This document shows positions 41,467 through 50,154 of a stretch of DNA of 55,639 nt, piece by piece. The notes beneath the pieces are model-generated. The model was not told the DNA's origin. It did not search any database and was given only the letters and a program-made list of their open reading frames with translations. The position numbers and the translations under genes were made by a program. The DNA lies in contig CAAEIR010000238.1 of the NCBI GenBank assembly GCA_900756035.1, positions 1 through 55,639 of the forward strand, read 5' to 3'. Each line of letters starts with the position of its first letter. The first letter of the stretch is position 1. Origin of the DNA: an uncultured Anaerostipes sp. GTDB taxonomy: Bacteria > Bacillota > Clostridia > Lachnospirales > Lachnospiraceae.

Positions 41467-44400
41467 ATGCCTAATCAACCAACAGATAAAAATCAGAAAG
41501 CTGTTCTGGAAAAAACAGGAAGAAGAATGTCGAATCTCAGCGATGAAAAGCCGCAGAGAATAGCCGGTACCGAAGAAGAACAGCTGTCGGGGAAAATAGA
41601 AAAAGTAACAGAAAGCCTGCTGTCCCAATGGGAAATCAGCGAAGATGATTTTGAGGATACGCAGGATCTTACGGAAACGGCAGCGCATATTTCCGGGCAG
41701 ATTGCGCCTGGCGCTTCCAACAGGAACGCAGCCGGCAGCATACGCAGGGAAGAAGCGGAGCCCCGCAGTCAGGCAACGCCCCACAGTCAGACGGTGTCCC
41801 GCAGTCAGACAACGCCTCACAGTCAGTCGGAGCCCCGCAGCCAGGCAGCTCCCAGAGGCGAAGCAGCGGTTCCCCGCGGTGACGCAGGAGAAAAACGAAA
41901 CGGAAAGGAAGGCGGTCGCCGGACGGAAGGCAGTAATCGGCCGGAAAGCAGACAGCCGGCGACAGAGAGAACCGGAGAAAGAAAAGTCTCTTCTAACCTC
42001 CCGGAGATAGGAACCAGACGCTCGGAAGCTGGTAAAACTGCCAATAAAAGAAACACCTTCGCGGAACGCAGCCGTCAGAAAACGCAGACGGACACAAGAG
42101 AATCCCGCCACCAGGATCCTGCGGAGAAAAGACAGCAGGTGAAACGTGATTCCGGAAAAGATGCCGCCGCCCGCCTGCCACGCTCGGAAAGATATGAATC
42201 CCGTCAGGGCTCGCAGACACCCCGTATGGCGGATTCCGAACGGCTCAACAGGACATCCTCTGCTGCGATGGCTGCAAGAAACGGCGCCGAACGCAGCGCG
42301 AACTCCAAAGCTGCGGCAGCTGGCCCGGAAAAAAGCAAGAGGGCTTCGGAATACAGAAGAACTGAAAGGGAAGAATATATACGCCGTTCACAGTCGGATA
42401 GGAATGCCGGAAAATGCCGTCCCTGTGAGAATGACGACTGGGACGAGGAAGCTGAAGTACGCACGGCCAATGCGAAAAAACGTACCCAGTTGCCTTCCGG
42501 CAAAAGCAGGGACTATGCGGAAAATACCTCTTCCCGGAATACCGGCAGAAAAAGCGCATCCCATAAAAAAAAGGAAAATCCTGTGGTGGAATTTTGGAAC
42601 AGCCTGCATACAATGGACAAAGTAGTAGGTTTCATGGGAATTTTCGTATGCATTTTTGCCGTAGTTACATTCTCTGTACTTGCGAATGCCAAGTCTGTAG
42701 ATGAACAGGTGGATGCTTTTGCCTCTGTGGGACAAAATCTTTCACAGCTCAATATAGCAGGGGAAAGTACTTTCATGGCCGTTGCGGATGCGCATAAGGC
42801 GAAACAGGAAGCGGCGGATTTCTCGGAGTCTATGGAGGAATCGGAGGAGTATAACGAAAAGGATGATAATTCCGATGTTCAGGTAGGCCTGAATATGACT
42901 TCTGTGGAAAAGGATCTTAAAATCAAGTTCGTTAACAGGAAGACCGGAAAGCTGATTCCTCATGTGGATTTCCAGGTGGAGATCAAGGGACCGGATAAAA
43001 CATATAACAAAGATGATGATAATACGGATGGAATTATTTATCTGACCGGAATTAACCCTGGAAAATATACGGTTAGAATAACCGGCCCGGAGAACCAGGA
43101 TGGATATGCCATGCCCTCGGATGCCCAGGAGGTTACCGTAAAGGATCATATTGAATATAAGAAAATCGATGTCAGTGATGAGGTCAAAAAAGAATCTGAG
43201 GTAAACGCCGCCAAAGAGGATACACAGGTTAAAACCCAGACGGAATCGGTAATCCAGGATACCGTGGAATGGGTGGAATCCACCAAAACACCGGTAGGCA
43301 GCACCGACGGCAAGGGGGAATATGTGGAAGTGAAGAAATCCGATATTCCGGATCCTTCTGCTTCGGCGGGCATTACATTTGATAAATTGTCCGGCATGAA
43401 GTCACAGAAGCCCTGGATAATGAGGGAAAATGATACGGCACAGCCAATAACCGAAGGCGGTGGCACAAAAACATCGGATACAAATCAGCCGTCTGTTTCT
43501 GATGAGGAACCCGGCTCCAAACCTTCGGAGTCTACGGATAATCCATCGGAGCCTTCCAAGCCTGACCCGGATCCTTCCAAACCGGATCCGGATCCCGATC
43601 CTTCTAAACCGGATCCTGAGCCGTCAGATCCGGATCCCGGCCCGGTGGAGGTAACAGGCGTATCATTAAGCCCGTCCAGCCTTTCGGGAAAGGTAGGAGA
43701 GAGTGCAACACTCAGTGCCCAGGTCAGCCCGGATAATGCTGCGGATAAGAGTGTCAGATGGTCCAGCAGCAACGAAAGCGTAGCAAAGGTAAGCGGCGGA
43801 AACGTTAACTTTGTAGGCGCAGGTAATGCTACAATCACTGTAACCACCAACAGCGGTGGTAAGACGGCAACCGCGGATGTAACAGTATCTGCCAAAGAAA
43901 ATCCGGTAGACACTGTAACGGTTACCGGAGATTCTACCGTAACCGTAGGCGGCAGCATTACCCTGACGGCTAAAGTTTCGCCTGATGGCGCCGGCTATGA
44001 CGGCATCAGGTGGTCGTCCTCGGATACAAGTATTGCAACCGTGGATGGCGGCAAGGTAACTGGCATAAAGGCCGGAACCGTAACCATCACAGCGGAAGCG
44101 GGAGGAAAATCAGGGAATATTTCCGTGACGGTAAAAGAGGCGGAGGCCGTATTAAAGAGCATTAAAATAACCGGTGCAGACAGCGGTAAGAAAGGAACCA
44201 CGGTTCAGCTTTCCATTACTCCTGATCCGGCCAATGCAGATGCATCCGTCAACTGGAAATCCTCGGATGAAAAGATTGCCACGGTGGATGCAAACGGTAA
44301 AGTGACCTGCGTCAATACCGGTAAGGTTACCATCACCGCAACCTCCAAGAAGGACACAGGCAAAACAGCAACATTTTCCTTCCAGGTTACAGCTGATGAA

Positions 44401-45777
44401 GAAAATGAGTTTGACGTGAGAGAAGTAAAGGTAACGGCAGGCGAAACCAAAAACGATTATTTCACCATTAAAGGAGATGTGGAAAGCCGTTCCTTCTCCA
44501 TCGCCAACACCAAGTATGCGACGGTGGATGGCAATGGCAAGATCAGGGCAATCCGCTCCGGCGAAACGGAAATAACGGTTACTGCGAAATACAGAAACGG
44601 CGATACTAGGTCCAAAAAAGTGAAATTAACCGTAGTTGCAGCCAAGGTTGAAAAAATCGTCCTTGACAAGGATAAATTGACCATGAAGGTAGGGGATACG
44701 GTAAAGCTGAATCCCACGATTACCACATCGGGATATACAGGCTGTCTCTGGTATACTTCGGATAAAAGCATTGTTTCTCTGGAAGAGCATGGAAACGGAA
44801 CCATCAAAGCCCTGAGGCCCGGTAAGGTAACAATAACGGCCAAGAGCTCCGAGGATACTTCCAAGACCGCGACCTGTGAAGTGACGGTAACGGGAGACGA
44901 TCCCAGGAATGATACCAAGACGCCTTTAAAGGACAGAAGCGGCAATCTCCTCTATGTTAAAACCGCTGATGGAAAATTCGTGGCGGCAGTGGTTGCAGAT
45001 TATTACAAATATGATACCTTCTACAGAGTCAATGAAAACACAGAGTACAAATACACCGGCTGGCAGACCATAGACGGCAGGCGCTATTATTTCGATAAGA
45101 ACGGCAACAAGGTAACCGGAGAACAGGTTATCCAGGGTGTGAAATACACCTTTGGAAGCGACGGCGCACTGAATGCAGGCTCAGGTGTCCTGGGAATTGA
45201 CGTATCCAAGCATAACGGCAATATTAACTGGACGGAAGTAAGGAATTCAGGGGTATCCTATGTCATTATCCGATGCGGATACCGTGGTTCTTCCACGGGA
45301 GCGCTGATTGAAGACCCGAAATTCAGGGCCAACATTCAGGGGGCGACTGCCGCGGGGCTGAAGGTGGGAATTTATTTCTTCACTCAGGCGGTAAACCAGA
45401 TTGAAGCGGTGGAGGAGGCCTCCATGACGGTAGCACTGATCAAAAATTATAAGATCTCCTATCCTGTATTTCTGGATGTGGAAGCCAGCGGCGGCCGTGC
45501 GGACGGCCTGGATACGGCAACAAGAACGCAGATAGTTAACGCTTATTGCCAGACCATTGCCAACAGCGGCTATACGGCGGGAGTTTATGCCAATAAAACA
45601 TGGCTCAACTCCAAGCTGAACGTAGGCGCCCTGGGAAGCTACAAAATCTGGCTGGCCCAGTATGCTGCCGCACCTACGTATAACGGAAGATATGATATGT
45701 GGCAGTATTCCTCCAAAGGAAAAATCGGCGGAATCAGCGGTTATACGGATTTGAATATCAGCTATCTTGGCTACTGA
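41467..45777 (+). CDS. Membrane-anchored GH25 lysozyme with SpaA-like and Big_2 domains
   Basis: 1436-residue modular protein. Residues 1-385: hydrophilic, disordered, Arg/Ser/Glu-rich, with five hexapeptide repeats (SQxxPR/H) near 101-130. Residues 386-408: the only membrane helix, so the N-terminus should be cytoplasmic. Then a SpaA/CnaB-like domain (about 481-560), a Pro/Asp linker (about 680-727), five Big_2 Ig-like domains (about 727-810, 814-893, 895-977, 983-1059, 1061-1144), a choline-binding-like WQTIDGRRYYFDKNG repeat (about 1195-1235) and a C-terminal GH25 domain (1240-1436) with GIDVSKHNG (D1245) and the catalytic D1337-V-E1339. It should cleave peptidoglycan glycan strands from a membrane-tethered arm. 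CGGAG precedes the ATG. Confidence 0.93.
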   Translation: MPNQPTDKNQKAVLEKTGRRMSNLSDEKPQRIAGTEEEQLSGKIEKVTESLLSQWEISEDDFEDTQDLTETAAHISGQIAPGASNRNAAGSIRREEAEPRSQATPHSQTVSRSQTTPHSQSEPRSQAAPRGEAAVPRGDAGEKRNGKEGGRRTEGSNRPESRQPATERTGERKVSSNLPEIGTRRSEAGKTANKRNTFAERSRQKTQTDTRESRHQDPAEKRQQVKRDSGKDAAARLPRSERYESRQGSQTPRMADSERLNRTSSAAMAARNGAERSANSKAAAAGPEKSKRASEYRRTEREEYIRRSQSDRNAGKCRPCENDDWDEEAEVRTANAKKRTQLPSGKSRDYAENTSSRNTGRKSASHKKKENPVVEFWNSLHTMDKVVGFMGIFVCIFAVVTFSVLANAKSVDEQVDAFASVGQNLSQLNIAGESTFMAVADAHKAKQEAADFSESMEESEEYNEKDDNSDVQVGLNMTSVEKDLKIKFVNRKTGKLIPHVDFQVEIKGPDKTYNKDDDNTDGIIYLTGINPGKYTVRITGPENQDGYAMPSDAQEVTVKDHIEYKKIDVSDEVKKESEVNAAKEDTQVKTQTESVIQDTVEWVESTKTPVGSTDGKGEYVEVKKSDIPDPSASAGITFDKLSGMKSQKPWIMRENDTAQPITEGGGTKTSDTNQPSVSDEEPGSKPSESTDNPSEPSKPDPDPSKPDPDPDPSKPDPEPSDPDPGPVEVTGVSLSPSSLSGKVGESATLSAQVSPDNAADKSVRWSSSNESVAKVSGGNVNFVGAGNATITVTTNSGGKTATADVTVSAKENPVDTVTVTGDSTVTVGGSITLTAKVSPDGAGYDGIRWSSSDTSIATVDGGKVTGIKAGTVTITAEAGGKSGNISVTVKEAEAVLKSIKITGADSGKKGTTVQLSITPDPANADASVNWKSSDEKIATVDANGKVTCVNTGKVTITATSKKDTGKTATFSFQVTADEENEFDVREVKVTAGETKNDYFTIKGDVESRSFSIANTKYATVDGNGKIRAIRSGETEITVTAKYRNGDTRSKKVKLTVVAAKVEKIVLDKDKLTMKVGDTVKLNPTITTSGYTGCLWYTSDKSIVSLEEHGNGTIKALRPGKVTITAKSSEDTSKTATCEVTVTGDDPRNDTKTPLKDRSGNLLYVKTADGKFVAAVVADYYKYDTFYRVNENTEYKYTGWQTIDGRRYYFDKNGNKVTGEQVIQGVKYTFGSDGALNAGSGVLGIDVSKHNGNINWTEVRNSGVSYVIIRCGYRGSSTGALIEDPKFRANIQGATAAGLKVGIYFFTQAVNQIEAVEEASMTVALIKNYKISYPVFLDVEASGGRADGLDTATRTQIVNAYCQTIANSGYTAGVYANKTWLNSKLNVGALGSYKIWLAQYAAAPTYNGRYDMWQYSSKGKIGGISGYTDLNISYLGY
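41767..41856 (+). repeat. Five 18-base in-frame tandem repeats
   Basis: AGTCAG (last copy AGCCAG) recurs at 41767, 41785, 41803, 41821 and 41839, an 18-base period coding SQ-x-x-P/S-R/H in the cytoplasmic tail of the GH25 protein. Copy number may vary between strains. Confidence 0.75.
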
Positions 45778-45911
45778 TTTATTTCCGCGGGCAACGAGCC
45801 AGGTAGCCATGCGTGCATGGATATTTGGCGACTGCCGCGAGGGTCAAAGACCCCGCTGCTTAGCAGCGTTGCAAGTTTGATATCCCGCTGCTTGCGGCGG
45901 GGGCTTTGATT

Positions 45912-45942
45912 GCTTTCGGCAGAAGCTGTTTTTGCCGAAAGC
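45912..45942 (+). terminator. Probable terminator of the GH25 gene
   Basis: GCTTTCGGCA (45912-45921) and TGCCGAAAGC (45933-45942), 10-bp perfect stem, 11-base loop, followed by ATAAATTTT. It lies 135 bases past the stop, after several smaller stems. Confidence 0.5.
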
Positions 45943-45988
45943 ATAAATTTTGACAGGGAAACATAACAGTATAGGTTCTGAACTGCAG

Positions 45989-46125
45989 TAACAGTTCAGC
46001 CTTCGTCCGAACTGTTACTGCATCCGCCCATTAAAAATCGCCTTCGGCGAGGGGGGCGGATGTTTGCTTCTACCACGTTTTCTCACGGTTTGCGCATTCA
46101 CTGCGCAAACCTGCCTGAACTATTA
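45989..46125. repeat. MITE-like palindromic element, copy 2, in a hairpin-rich gap
   Basis: 137 bases bounded by TAACAGTTCAG (45989-45999) and CTGAACTATTA (46115-46125), the same ends as copy 1 with one mismatch. It holds a perfect 14-bp stem (45984-45997 with 46009-46022), ATCCGCCC/GGGCGGAT (46022-46029 with 46054-46061) around TCGCC/GGCGA, and GGTTTGCGCA/TGCGCAAACC (46087-46096 with 46102-46111). The rest of the 558-base gap (45778-46335) has short GC stems at 45841-45853 and 45855-45867 and no gene. Confidence 0.55.
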
Positions 46126-46153
46126 TGAATAACTACCATTTTCAAGGTTTTAT

Positions 46154-46182
46154 TTGGTAAAACAAGAATTTTGTGGTATACT
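46154..46182 (+). promoter_or_regulatory. Promoter of the rfb operon
   Basis: TTGGTA (46154-46159), 17-base spacer, TATACT (46177-46182) with TG one base before the -10. The TGTGGTATACT core is the same as at the GH25 promoter. The leader to rfbB is about 145 bases. Confidence 0.65.
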
Positions 46183-46335
46183 AATTAAAATTAAGCTTAA
46201 TGTCAGTTTCTCTGCCTGTTTAACAGCTTTTTAAAGCGGCTGCAGCCTGCGGTGCAAAAGAAGACCGGCCGGATTCCGGCAGAAAGAACGGCTGCAGGGC
46301 ATTTAATTTTTAAGGCGGAGACAAAGGAGAAAAAT

Positions 46336-47412
46336 ATGAGAACTTATTTGGTAACAGGCGGCGCAGGATTTATTGGTTCCAATTACATCCACTATATGTT
46401 CAGGAAATATGACAACGAAATCCGGATTATCAATGTGGATGCCCTCACCTATGCCGGCAATCTGGAAAATCTGAAAGATTTGGAGGAGAGGGAGAACTAT
46501 ACCTTTGTTAAAGCCAACATCTGTGATAAGGAAGCGATTGAAAAGATTTTTGCGGAAAATGACATTGACAGAGTGGTGCATTTTGCGGCGGAAAGCCATG
46601 TGGACAGAAGCATCCGCAATCCCGAAATTTTTGTCCAGACCAATGTTTTGGGCACTGCAGTCATGTTGAACTGTGCCAAGGCGGCATGGGAGAATCCCGA
46701 CGGCAGCTTTAAGGAAGGGAAGAAATTCCTTCATGTATCCACGGACGAGGTATACGGTTCCCTGGAAAATGAGGGTGAGTATTTTTACGAGACAACTCCT
46801 TATGCGCCTCACAGCCCCTATTCCGCAAGTAAGGCCAGCTCGGACATGCTGGTTAAATCCTATATGGATACCTATCATTTCCCGGCGAACATTACCAACT
46901 GTTCCAACAATTACGGCCCTTATCAGTTTCCGGAGAAGCTCATTCCGCTGATTATTAACAATGCGCTTCATGGAAAGAAGCTGCCCGTTTACGGAGACGG
47001 CAAGAATGTGCGTGACTGGCTGTACGTTGAGGATCATGCAAAGGCCATCGATATGGTACAGGAGAACGGCAGACTTTTTGAAACATACAATATCGGTGGA
47101 CATAATGAAAAGCAGAATATACAGATCATTGAGATTATCATAGATACCCTCCAGGAAATGCTGGCTGAGGACGATCCGAGAAGGGCGCTGGTTTCCAGAG
47201 ATCTGATTACCTATGTGGAGGACCGCAAGGGCCATGACCGCAGATATGCCATTGCGCCGGATAAGATCAAGGCGGAAATCGGCTGGGAACCGGAAACCAT
47301 GTTTGCGGAAGGCATAAAGAAGACCATTGCATGGTACTTTGAGCATGAGGATTGGATGAAAAACGTTACCAGCGGTGATTACCAGAAATATTACAACGAG
47401 ATGTACAAATAA
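46336..47412 (+). CDS. rfbB: dTDP-glucose 4,6-dehydratase
   Basis: 358 residues, normal family length. NAD motif TGGAGFIGSNYIHYMF at the N-terminus, VVHFAAESHVDRSI, the HVSTDEVYGSL strand with the catalytic Thr-Asp-Glu, Y-x3-K in YSASKASSD, TNCSNNYGPYQFPEKLIPL and DWLYVEDHAKAI, all diagnostic of RfbB. It makes dTDP-4-keto-6-deoxyglucose. I choose the ATG at 46336, with AAAGGAGA just upstream, over in-frame starts further 5' because the Rossmann motif then begins at residue 3. First gene of the downstream export region. rfbA and rfbC follow; rfbD was not found in the window. Confidence 0.97.
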   Translation: MRTYLVTGGAGFIGSNYIHYMFRKYDNEIRIINVDALTYAGNLENLKDLEERENYTFVKANICDKEAIEKIFAENDIDRVVHFAAESHVDRSIRNPEIFVQTNVLGTAVMLNCAKAAWENPDGSFKEGKKFLHVSTDEVYGSLENEGEYFYETTPYAPHSPYSASKASSDMLVKSYMDTYHFPANITNCSNNYGPYQFPEKLIPLIINNALHGKKLPVYGDGKNVRDWLYVEDHAKAIDMVQENGRLFETYNIGGHNEKQNIQIIEIIIDTLQEMLAEDDPRRALVSRDLITYVEDRKGHDRRYAIAPDKIKAEIGWEPETMFAEGIKKTIAWYFEHEDWMKNVTSGDYQKYYNEMYK

Positions 47413-47586
47413 TGGTAGCGGTTCGTAACAGTTCAGCGGGCAATGTCATTTAATTAAGACAGTGCAGACACTGCAGTGTGACAGCCTTTATTTGGCGGCA
47501 CCACTGCAGTGCTTTATGAGATAAGGTTTCAGGTAAGTGATGAACGGCCCGGCAGAAAAAGGGCCTCTGAAAGGAGCAGCACGACC
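47413..47586. other. rfbB-rfbA spacer with repeat end and paired palindromes
   Basis: TAACAGTTCAG at 47426-47436 is identical to the left end of repeat copy 2. The palindrome CACTGCAGTG occurs twice, inside 47468-47479 and at 47502-47511. AAAGGAG for rfbA is at about 47569-47576. No gene seen. Confidence 0.4.
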
Positions 47587-48456
47587 ATGAAAGGAATTAT
47601 TCTTGCAGGAGGAAGCGGAACCAGACTGTATCCGCTGACCAAGGCAATATCCAAGCAGATTATGCCGGTATATGATAAACCGATGATTTATTATCCTCTA
47701 TCCATATTAATGCTGGCGGATATCCGGGAAATCCTCATCATATCCACACCGAGGGATCTTCCGATATTTAAGGAACTTTTAGGGACCGGAGAGCAGCTTG
47801 GGCTGACTTTATCCTATGCCGTACAGGAAGCTCCGAGAGGACTGGCGGATGCATTTATTATCGGAGAGGAATTTATCGGAAAAGACAGCGTGGCGCTTGT
47901 ACTGGGAGACAATATTTTCTATGGGCAGAGTTTTTCCAAAGTGTTGCGGACCGTTGCTTCCCGGGAGAAGGGAGCTACAATTTTCGGTTATTATGTACGC
48001 GACCCCAGGGAATACGGCGTAGTTGAGTTTGATGAGGACGGAAAGGCACTTTCCATTGAGGAAAAGCCGGAGCATCCCAAGAGCAATTATGCGGTTCCCG
48101 GGCTGTATTTTTATGATAATGATGTGGTGGAAATTGCAAAGAGCGTAAAGCCCTCCGCAAGAGGAGAGATAGAAATTACGGCTGTAAACAATGAGTACCT
48201 GCGCAGGGGGACTCTTCGTGTGGAAACTCTGGGAAGGGGCTTTGCCTGGCTGGATACGGGAAGCCACGATTCCCTGCTGGATGCGGCGGATTTCGTATCC
48301 GCATTCCAGAAAAGACAGGGCCTGTATATCTCCTGTATTGAAGAAATTGCCTTTAAGCGCGGCTTTATATCCAGGGAACAGCTTTTGAAGCTGGCAGAGC
48401 CGCTGATGAAAACGGATTATGGAAAATACATGGTAGAGGTTGCCAACGGACTGTAA
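47587..48456 (+). CDS. rfbA: Glucose-1-phosphate thymidylyltransferase
   Basis: 289 residues. It begins MKGIILAGGSGTRLYPLT, the nucleotide-binding signature with catalytic Arg, then SKQIMPVYDKPMIYYPLS (Lys at the phosphate site), LVLGDNIFYGQ with the metal-binding Asp, YYVRDPREYGVVEFD, EEKPEHPKSNYAVPGLYFYD and WLDTGSHDSLLDAADF. This is a textbook RfbA/RmlA, making dTDP-glucose for RfbB. AAAGGAG is upstream of the ATG at 47587. The 174-base gap from rfbB carries a stray repeat end, so a separate promoter cannot be excluded, though none is clear. Confidence 0.97.
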   Translation: MKGIILAGGSGTRLYPLTKAISKQIMPVYDKPMIYYPLSILMLADIREILIISTPRDLPIFKELLGTGEQLGLTLSYAVQEAPRGLADAFIIGEEFIGKDSVALVLGDNIFYGQSFSKVLRTVASREKGATIFGYYVRDPREYGVVEFDEDGKALSIEEKPEHPKSNYAVPGLYFYDNDVVEIAKSVKPSARGEIEITAVNNEYLRRGTLRVETLGRGFAWLDTGSHDSLLDAADFVSAFQKRQGLYISCIEEIAFKRGFISREQLLKLAEPLMKTDYGKYMVEVANGL

Positions 48457-48522
48457 AGGCTTCCTTTAGCGGGCGGCTGTGCTAAAGCAAAATATTGATT
48501 TCAGAAACGAGGAATTACAGAA

Positions 48523-49077
48523 ATGGGAAAAATTACGGTAGAAACATGTGAAATTGAAGGGCTGAAGGTGATTACGCCCACCGTTTTCGGCGATAACCGC
48601 GGATATTTTATGGAAACCTATAATTATAATGATTATAAAGAGGCAGGAATCGATCAGATATTCGTGCAGGATAATCAGTCTGCTTCAAAAAAAGGAGTGC
48701 TCAGAGGCCTTCATTTCCAGATACATTATCCCCAGGATAAGCTGGTGCGCGTCCTGAAGGGCGAGGTGTATGATGTGGCGGTGGATTTAAGAGCTGATTC
48801 CCCCACCTTCGGAAAGTGGTTCGGCGTGCTTCTGACAGAAGAGAATAAAAAGCAGTTTTTTATTCCGAAGAATTTTGCCCATGGCTTCCTGGTGCTTTCT
48901 GACTATGCCGAATTTGCCTATAAGTGTACGGATTTCTATCATCCGAATGATGAAGGCGGCCTTGCATGGAATGATCCGGATATCGGCGTGGAATGGCCTA
49001 TTCCCGAAGGTATGGAGCTGATCCAGTCTGAAAAGGATACTAAATGGGGCGGAATCAAAGAGTATAAAGCGGAGTGA
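48523..49077 (+). CDS. rfbC: dTDP-4-dehydrorhamnose 3,5-epimerase
   Basis: 184 residues of the cupin-fold RmlC family: IEGLKVITPTVFGDNRGYFMETYN, FVQDNQSASKKGVLRGLHFQ with the catalytic His, DKLVRVLKGEVYDVAVDLR with the partner Asp, and the C-terminal FFIPKNFAHGFLVLSDYAEFAYKCTDFY. It epimerises C3 and C5 of dTDP-4-keto-6-deoxyglucose toward L-rhamnose. GAGGAA precedes the ATG. The stop codon overlaps a possible GTG start of the ABC permease gene. With rfbB and rfbA it supplies the dTDP-L-rhamnose route except for the last reductase. Confidence 0.96.
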   Translation: MGKITVETCEIEGLKVITPTVFGDNRGYFMETYNYNDYKEAGIDQIFVQDNQSASKKGVLRGLHFQIHYPQDKLVRVLKGEVYDVAVDLRADSPTFGKWFGVLLTEENKKQFFIPKNFAHGFLVLSDYAEFAYKCTDFYHPNDEGGLAWNDPDIGVEWPIPEGMELIQSEKDTKWGGIKEYKAE

Positions 49078-50117
49078 ACCGGAAAACAGGAATGAATAAC
49101 AAGAAGAGAAAAGAGAAGCCCGCGCTCAGACAGGGCGTCAGCAAAAAGACAGGACTAACTATATTCACCCTCGTAATGTTAATCATGGGGGTGATTATTG
49201 CGTGTTACCATAATCCGCTGGCAAACCAGATGGACGAGCTGATAAAGAAGATCATCGCCTGCACGTTAATTGTGGTGGCGGTAGTAGCTGTACTGAAATT
49301 TTATGATAAGATAATCCTCCTCCCGTTTGAGCTTTACCAGAACCGGCGTCTGATATGGCGTCTGGCGAAGAACGATTTTAAGCGCCGGTATGCAGGTTCC
49401 TATATGGGAGCCATTTGGGCCATGGTGCAGCCGGTAGTCACTGTGGCGATGTATTATGTGGTATTTCAGGTAATTATGCCGCAGAAGGCGCAGCTTCTGG
49501 GAGATGGGATTGAAGTCCCTTACCTGGTATTTCTGACAGCGGGGCTGGTACCCTGGTTTTATTTTTCCGAAGCGCTCACTAATGGGATGATGGCGCTGCT
49601 GGAATATGAATATCTGGTAAAAAAAGTAGTATTTAAAATAAGTATTCTGCCTATTATTAAAATTATTGCAGCCACGTTTATCCATGGCTTTTTTGTGCTG
49701 GTGCTTTTAGCCATAGCCTTTCTTTATGGTTTTACCCCCAGCCTGTATACGCTCCAGATTTTTTATTACAGCTTCTGTATGTTTGCCCTGGTGCTGGCCA
49801 TCAGCTATACCACCTGCTCCGTGGTCATTTATTTCCGCGATCTTCAGCAGATAGTGGGCATTGGCCTGCAGATAGGCATGTGGGCGACTCCGGTTCTCTG
49901 GCAGCTGGGGACTTTGAGCAAAAAGGCACAGATGCTGGTGAAAATCAATCCGCTTGTCTATATTGTGGAAGGCTACCGCAGCTCCATTTATGAGAAACAG
50001 TGGTTCTGGGAGGATTTTTATTCCACGATGTATTTCTGGATTATCACGGTGGTGCTGTTCTGTATCGGCGCGCTTGTTTATAAACGCCTGAAGGTGCATT
50101 TCGCGGATATCATGTAA
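49074..50117 (+). CDS. ABC-2 type polysaccharide export permease (Wzm/TagG-like)
   Basis: Permease of the O-antigen/teichoic-acid exporter family. The conserved core starts at residue 85 (ELYQNRRLIWRLAKNDFKRRYAGSYMGAIWAMVQP), with six helices and the TAGLVPWFYFSEAL and ATPVLWQLG motifs. Before the core there is an extra 80-residue segment with two hydrophobic helices, not present in standard Wzm/TagG proteins of about 260-280 residues. Start is uncertain: GTG at 49074 overlaps the rfbC stop, while ATG at 49092 is an alternative; neither has a clear ribosome binding site. Pairs with the ATPase that follows 37 bases later to export a lipid-linked glycan. Confidence 0.92.
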   Translation: MNRKTGMNNKKRKEKPALRQGVSKKTGLTIFTLVMLIMGVIIACYHNPLANQMDELIKKIIACTLIVVAVVAVLKFYDKIILLPFELYQNRRLIWRLAKNDFKRRYAGSYMGAIWAMVQPVVTVAMYYVVFQVIMPQKAQLLGDGIEVPYLVFLTAGLVPWFYFSEALTNGMMALLEYEYLVKKVVFKISILPIIKIIAATFIHGFFVLVLLAIAFLYGFTPSLYTLQIFYYSFCMFALVLAISYTTCSVVIYFRDLQQIVGIGLQIGMWATPVLWQLGTLSKKAQMLVKINPLVYIVEGYRSSIYEKQWFWEDFYSTMYFWIITVVLFCIGALVYKRLKVHFADIM

Positions 50118-50154
50118 GCGCCGTATCGTCAAAAACGCGCAGTTGGGAGCAAAA

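Noticed and set aside
41767..41856. CRISPR-like direct repeats
   Set aside because: 18-base repeats without unique spacers, in frame with the coding sequence and explaining a peptide repeat.
41143..42111. 322-codon open frame on the minus strand
   Set aside because: Lies antisense to the disordered N-terminal part of the GH25 gene; composition is low-complexity (Arg/Phe/Ser) and there is no recognisable domain.
45841..45905. Run of short GC stems resembling a tRNA or riboswitch
   Set aside because: No tRNA T-loop motif or acceptor pairing, no conserved riboswitch core recognised; kept only as part of the hairpin-rich gap.
46303..47346. 347-codon open frame on the minus strand
   Set aside because: Antisense to rfbB, which is textbook; the long frame is a by-product of its codon bias.
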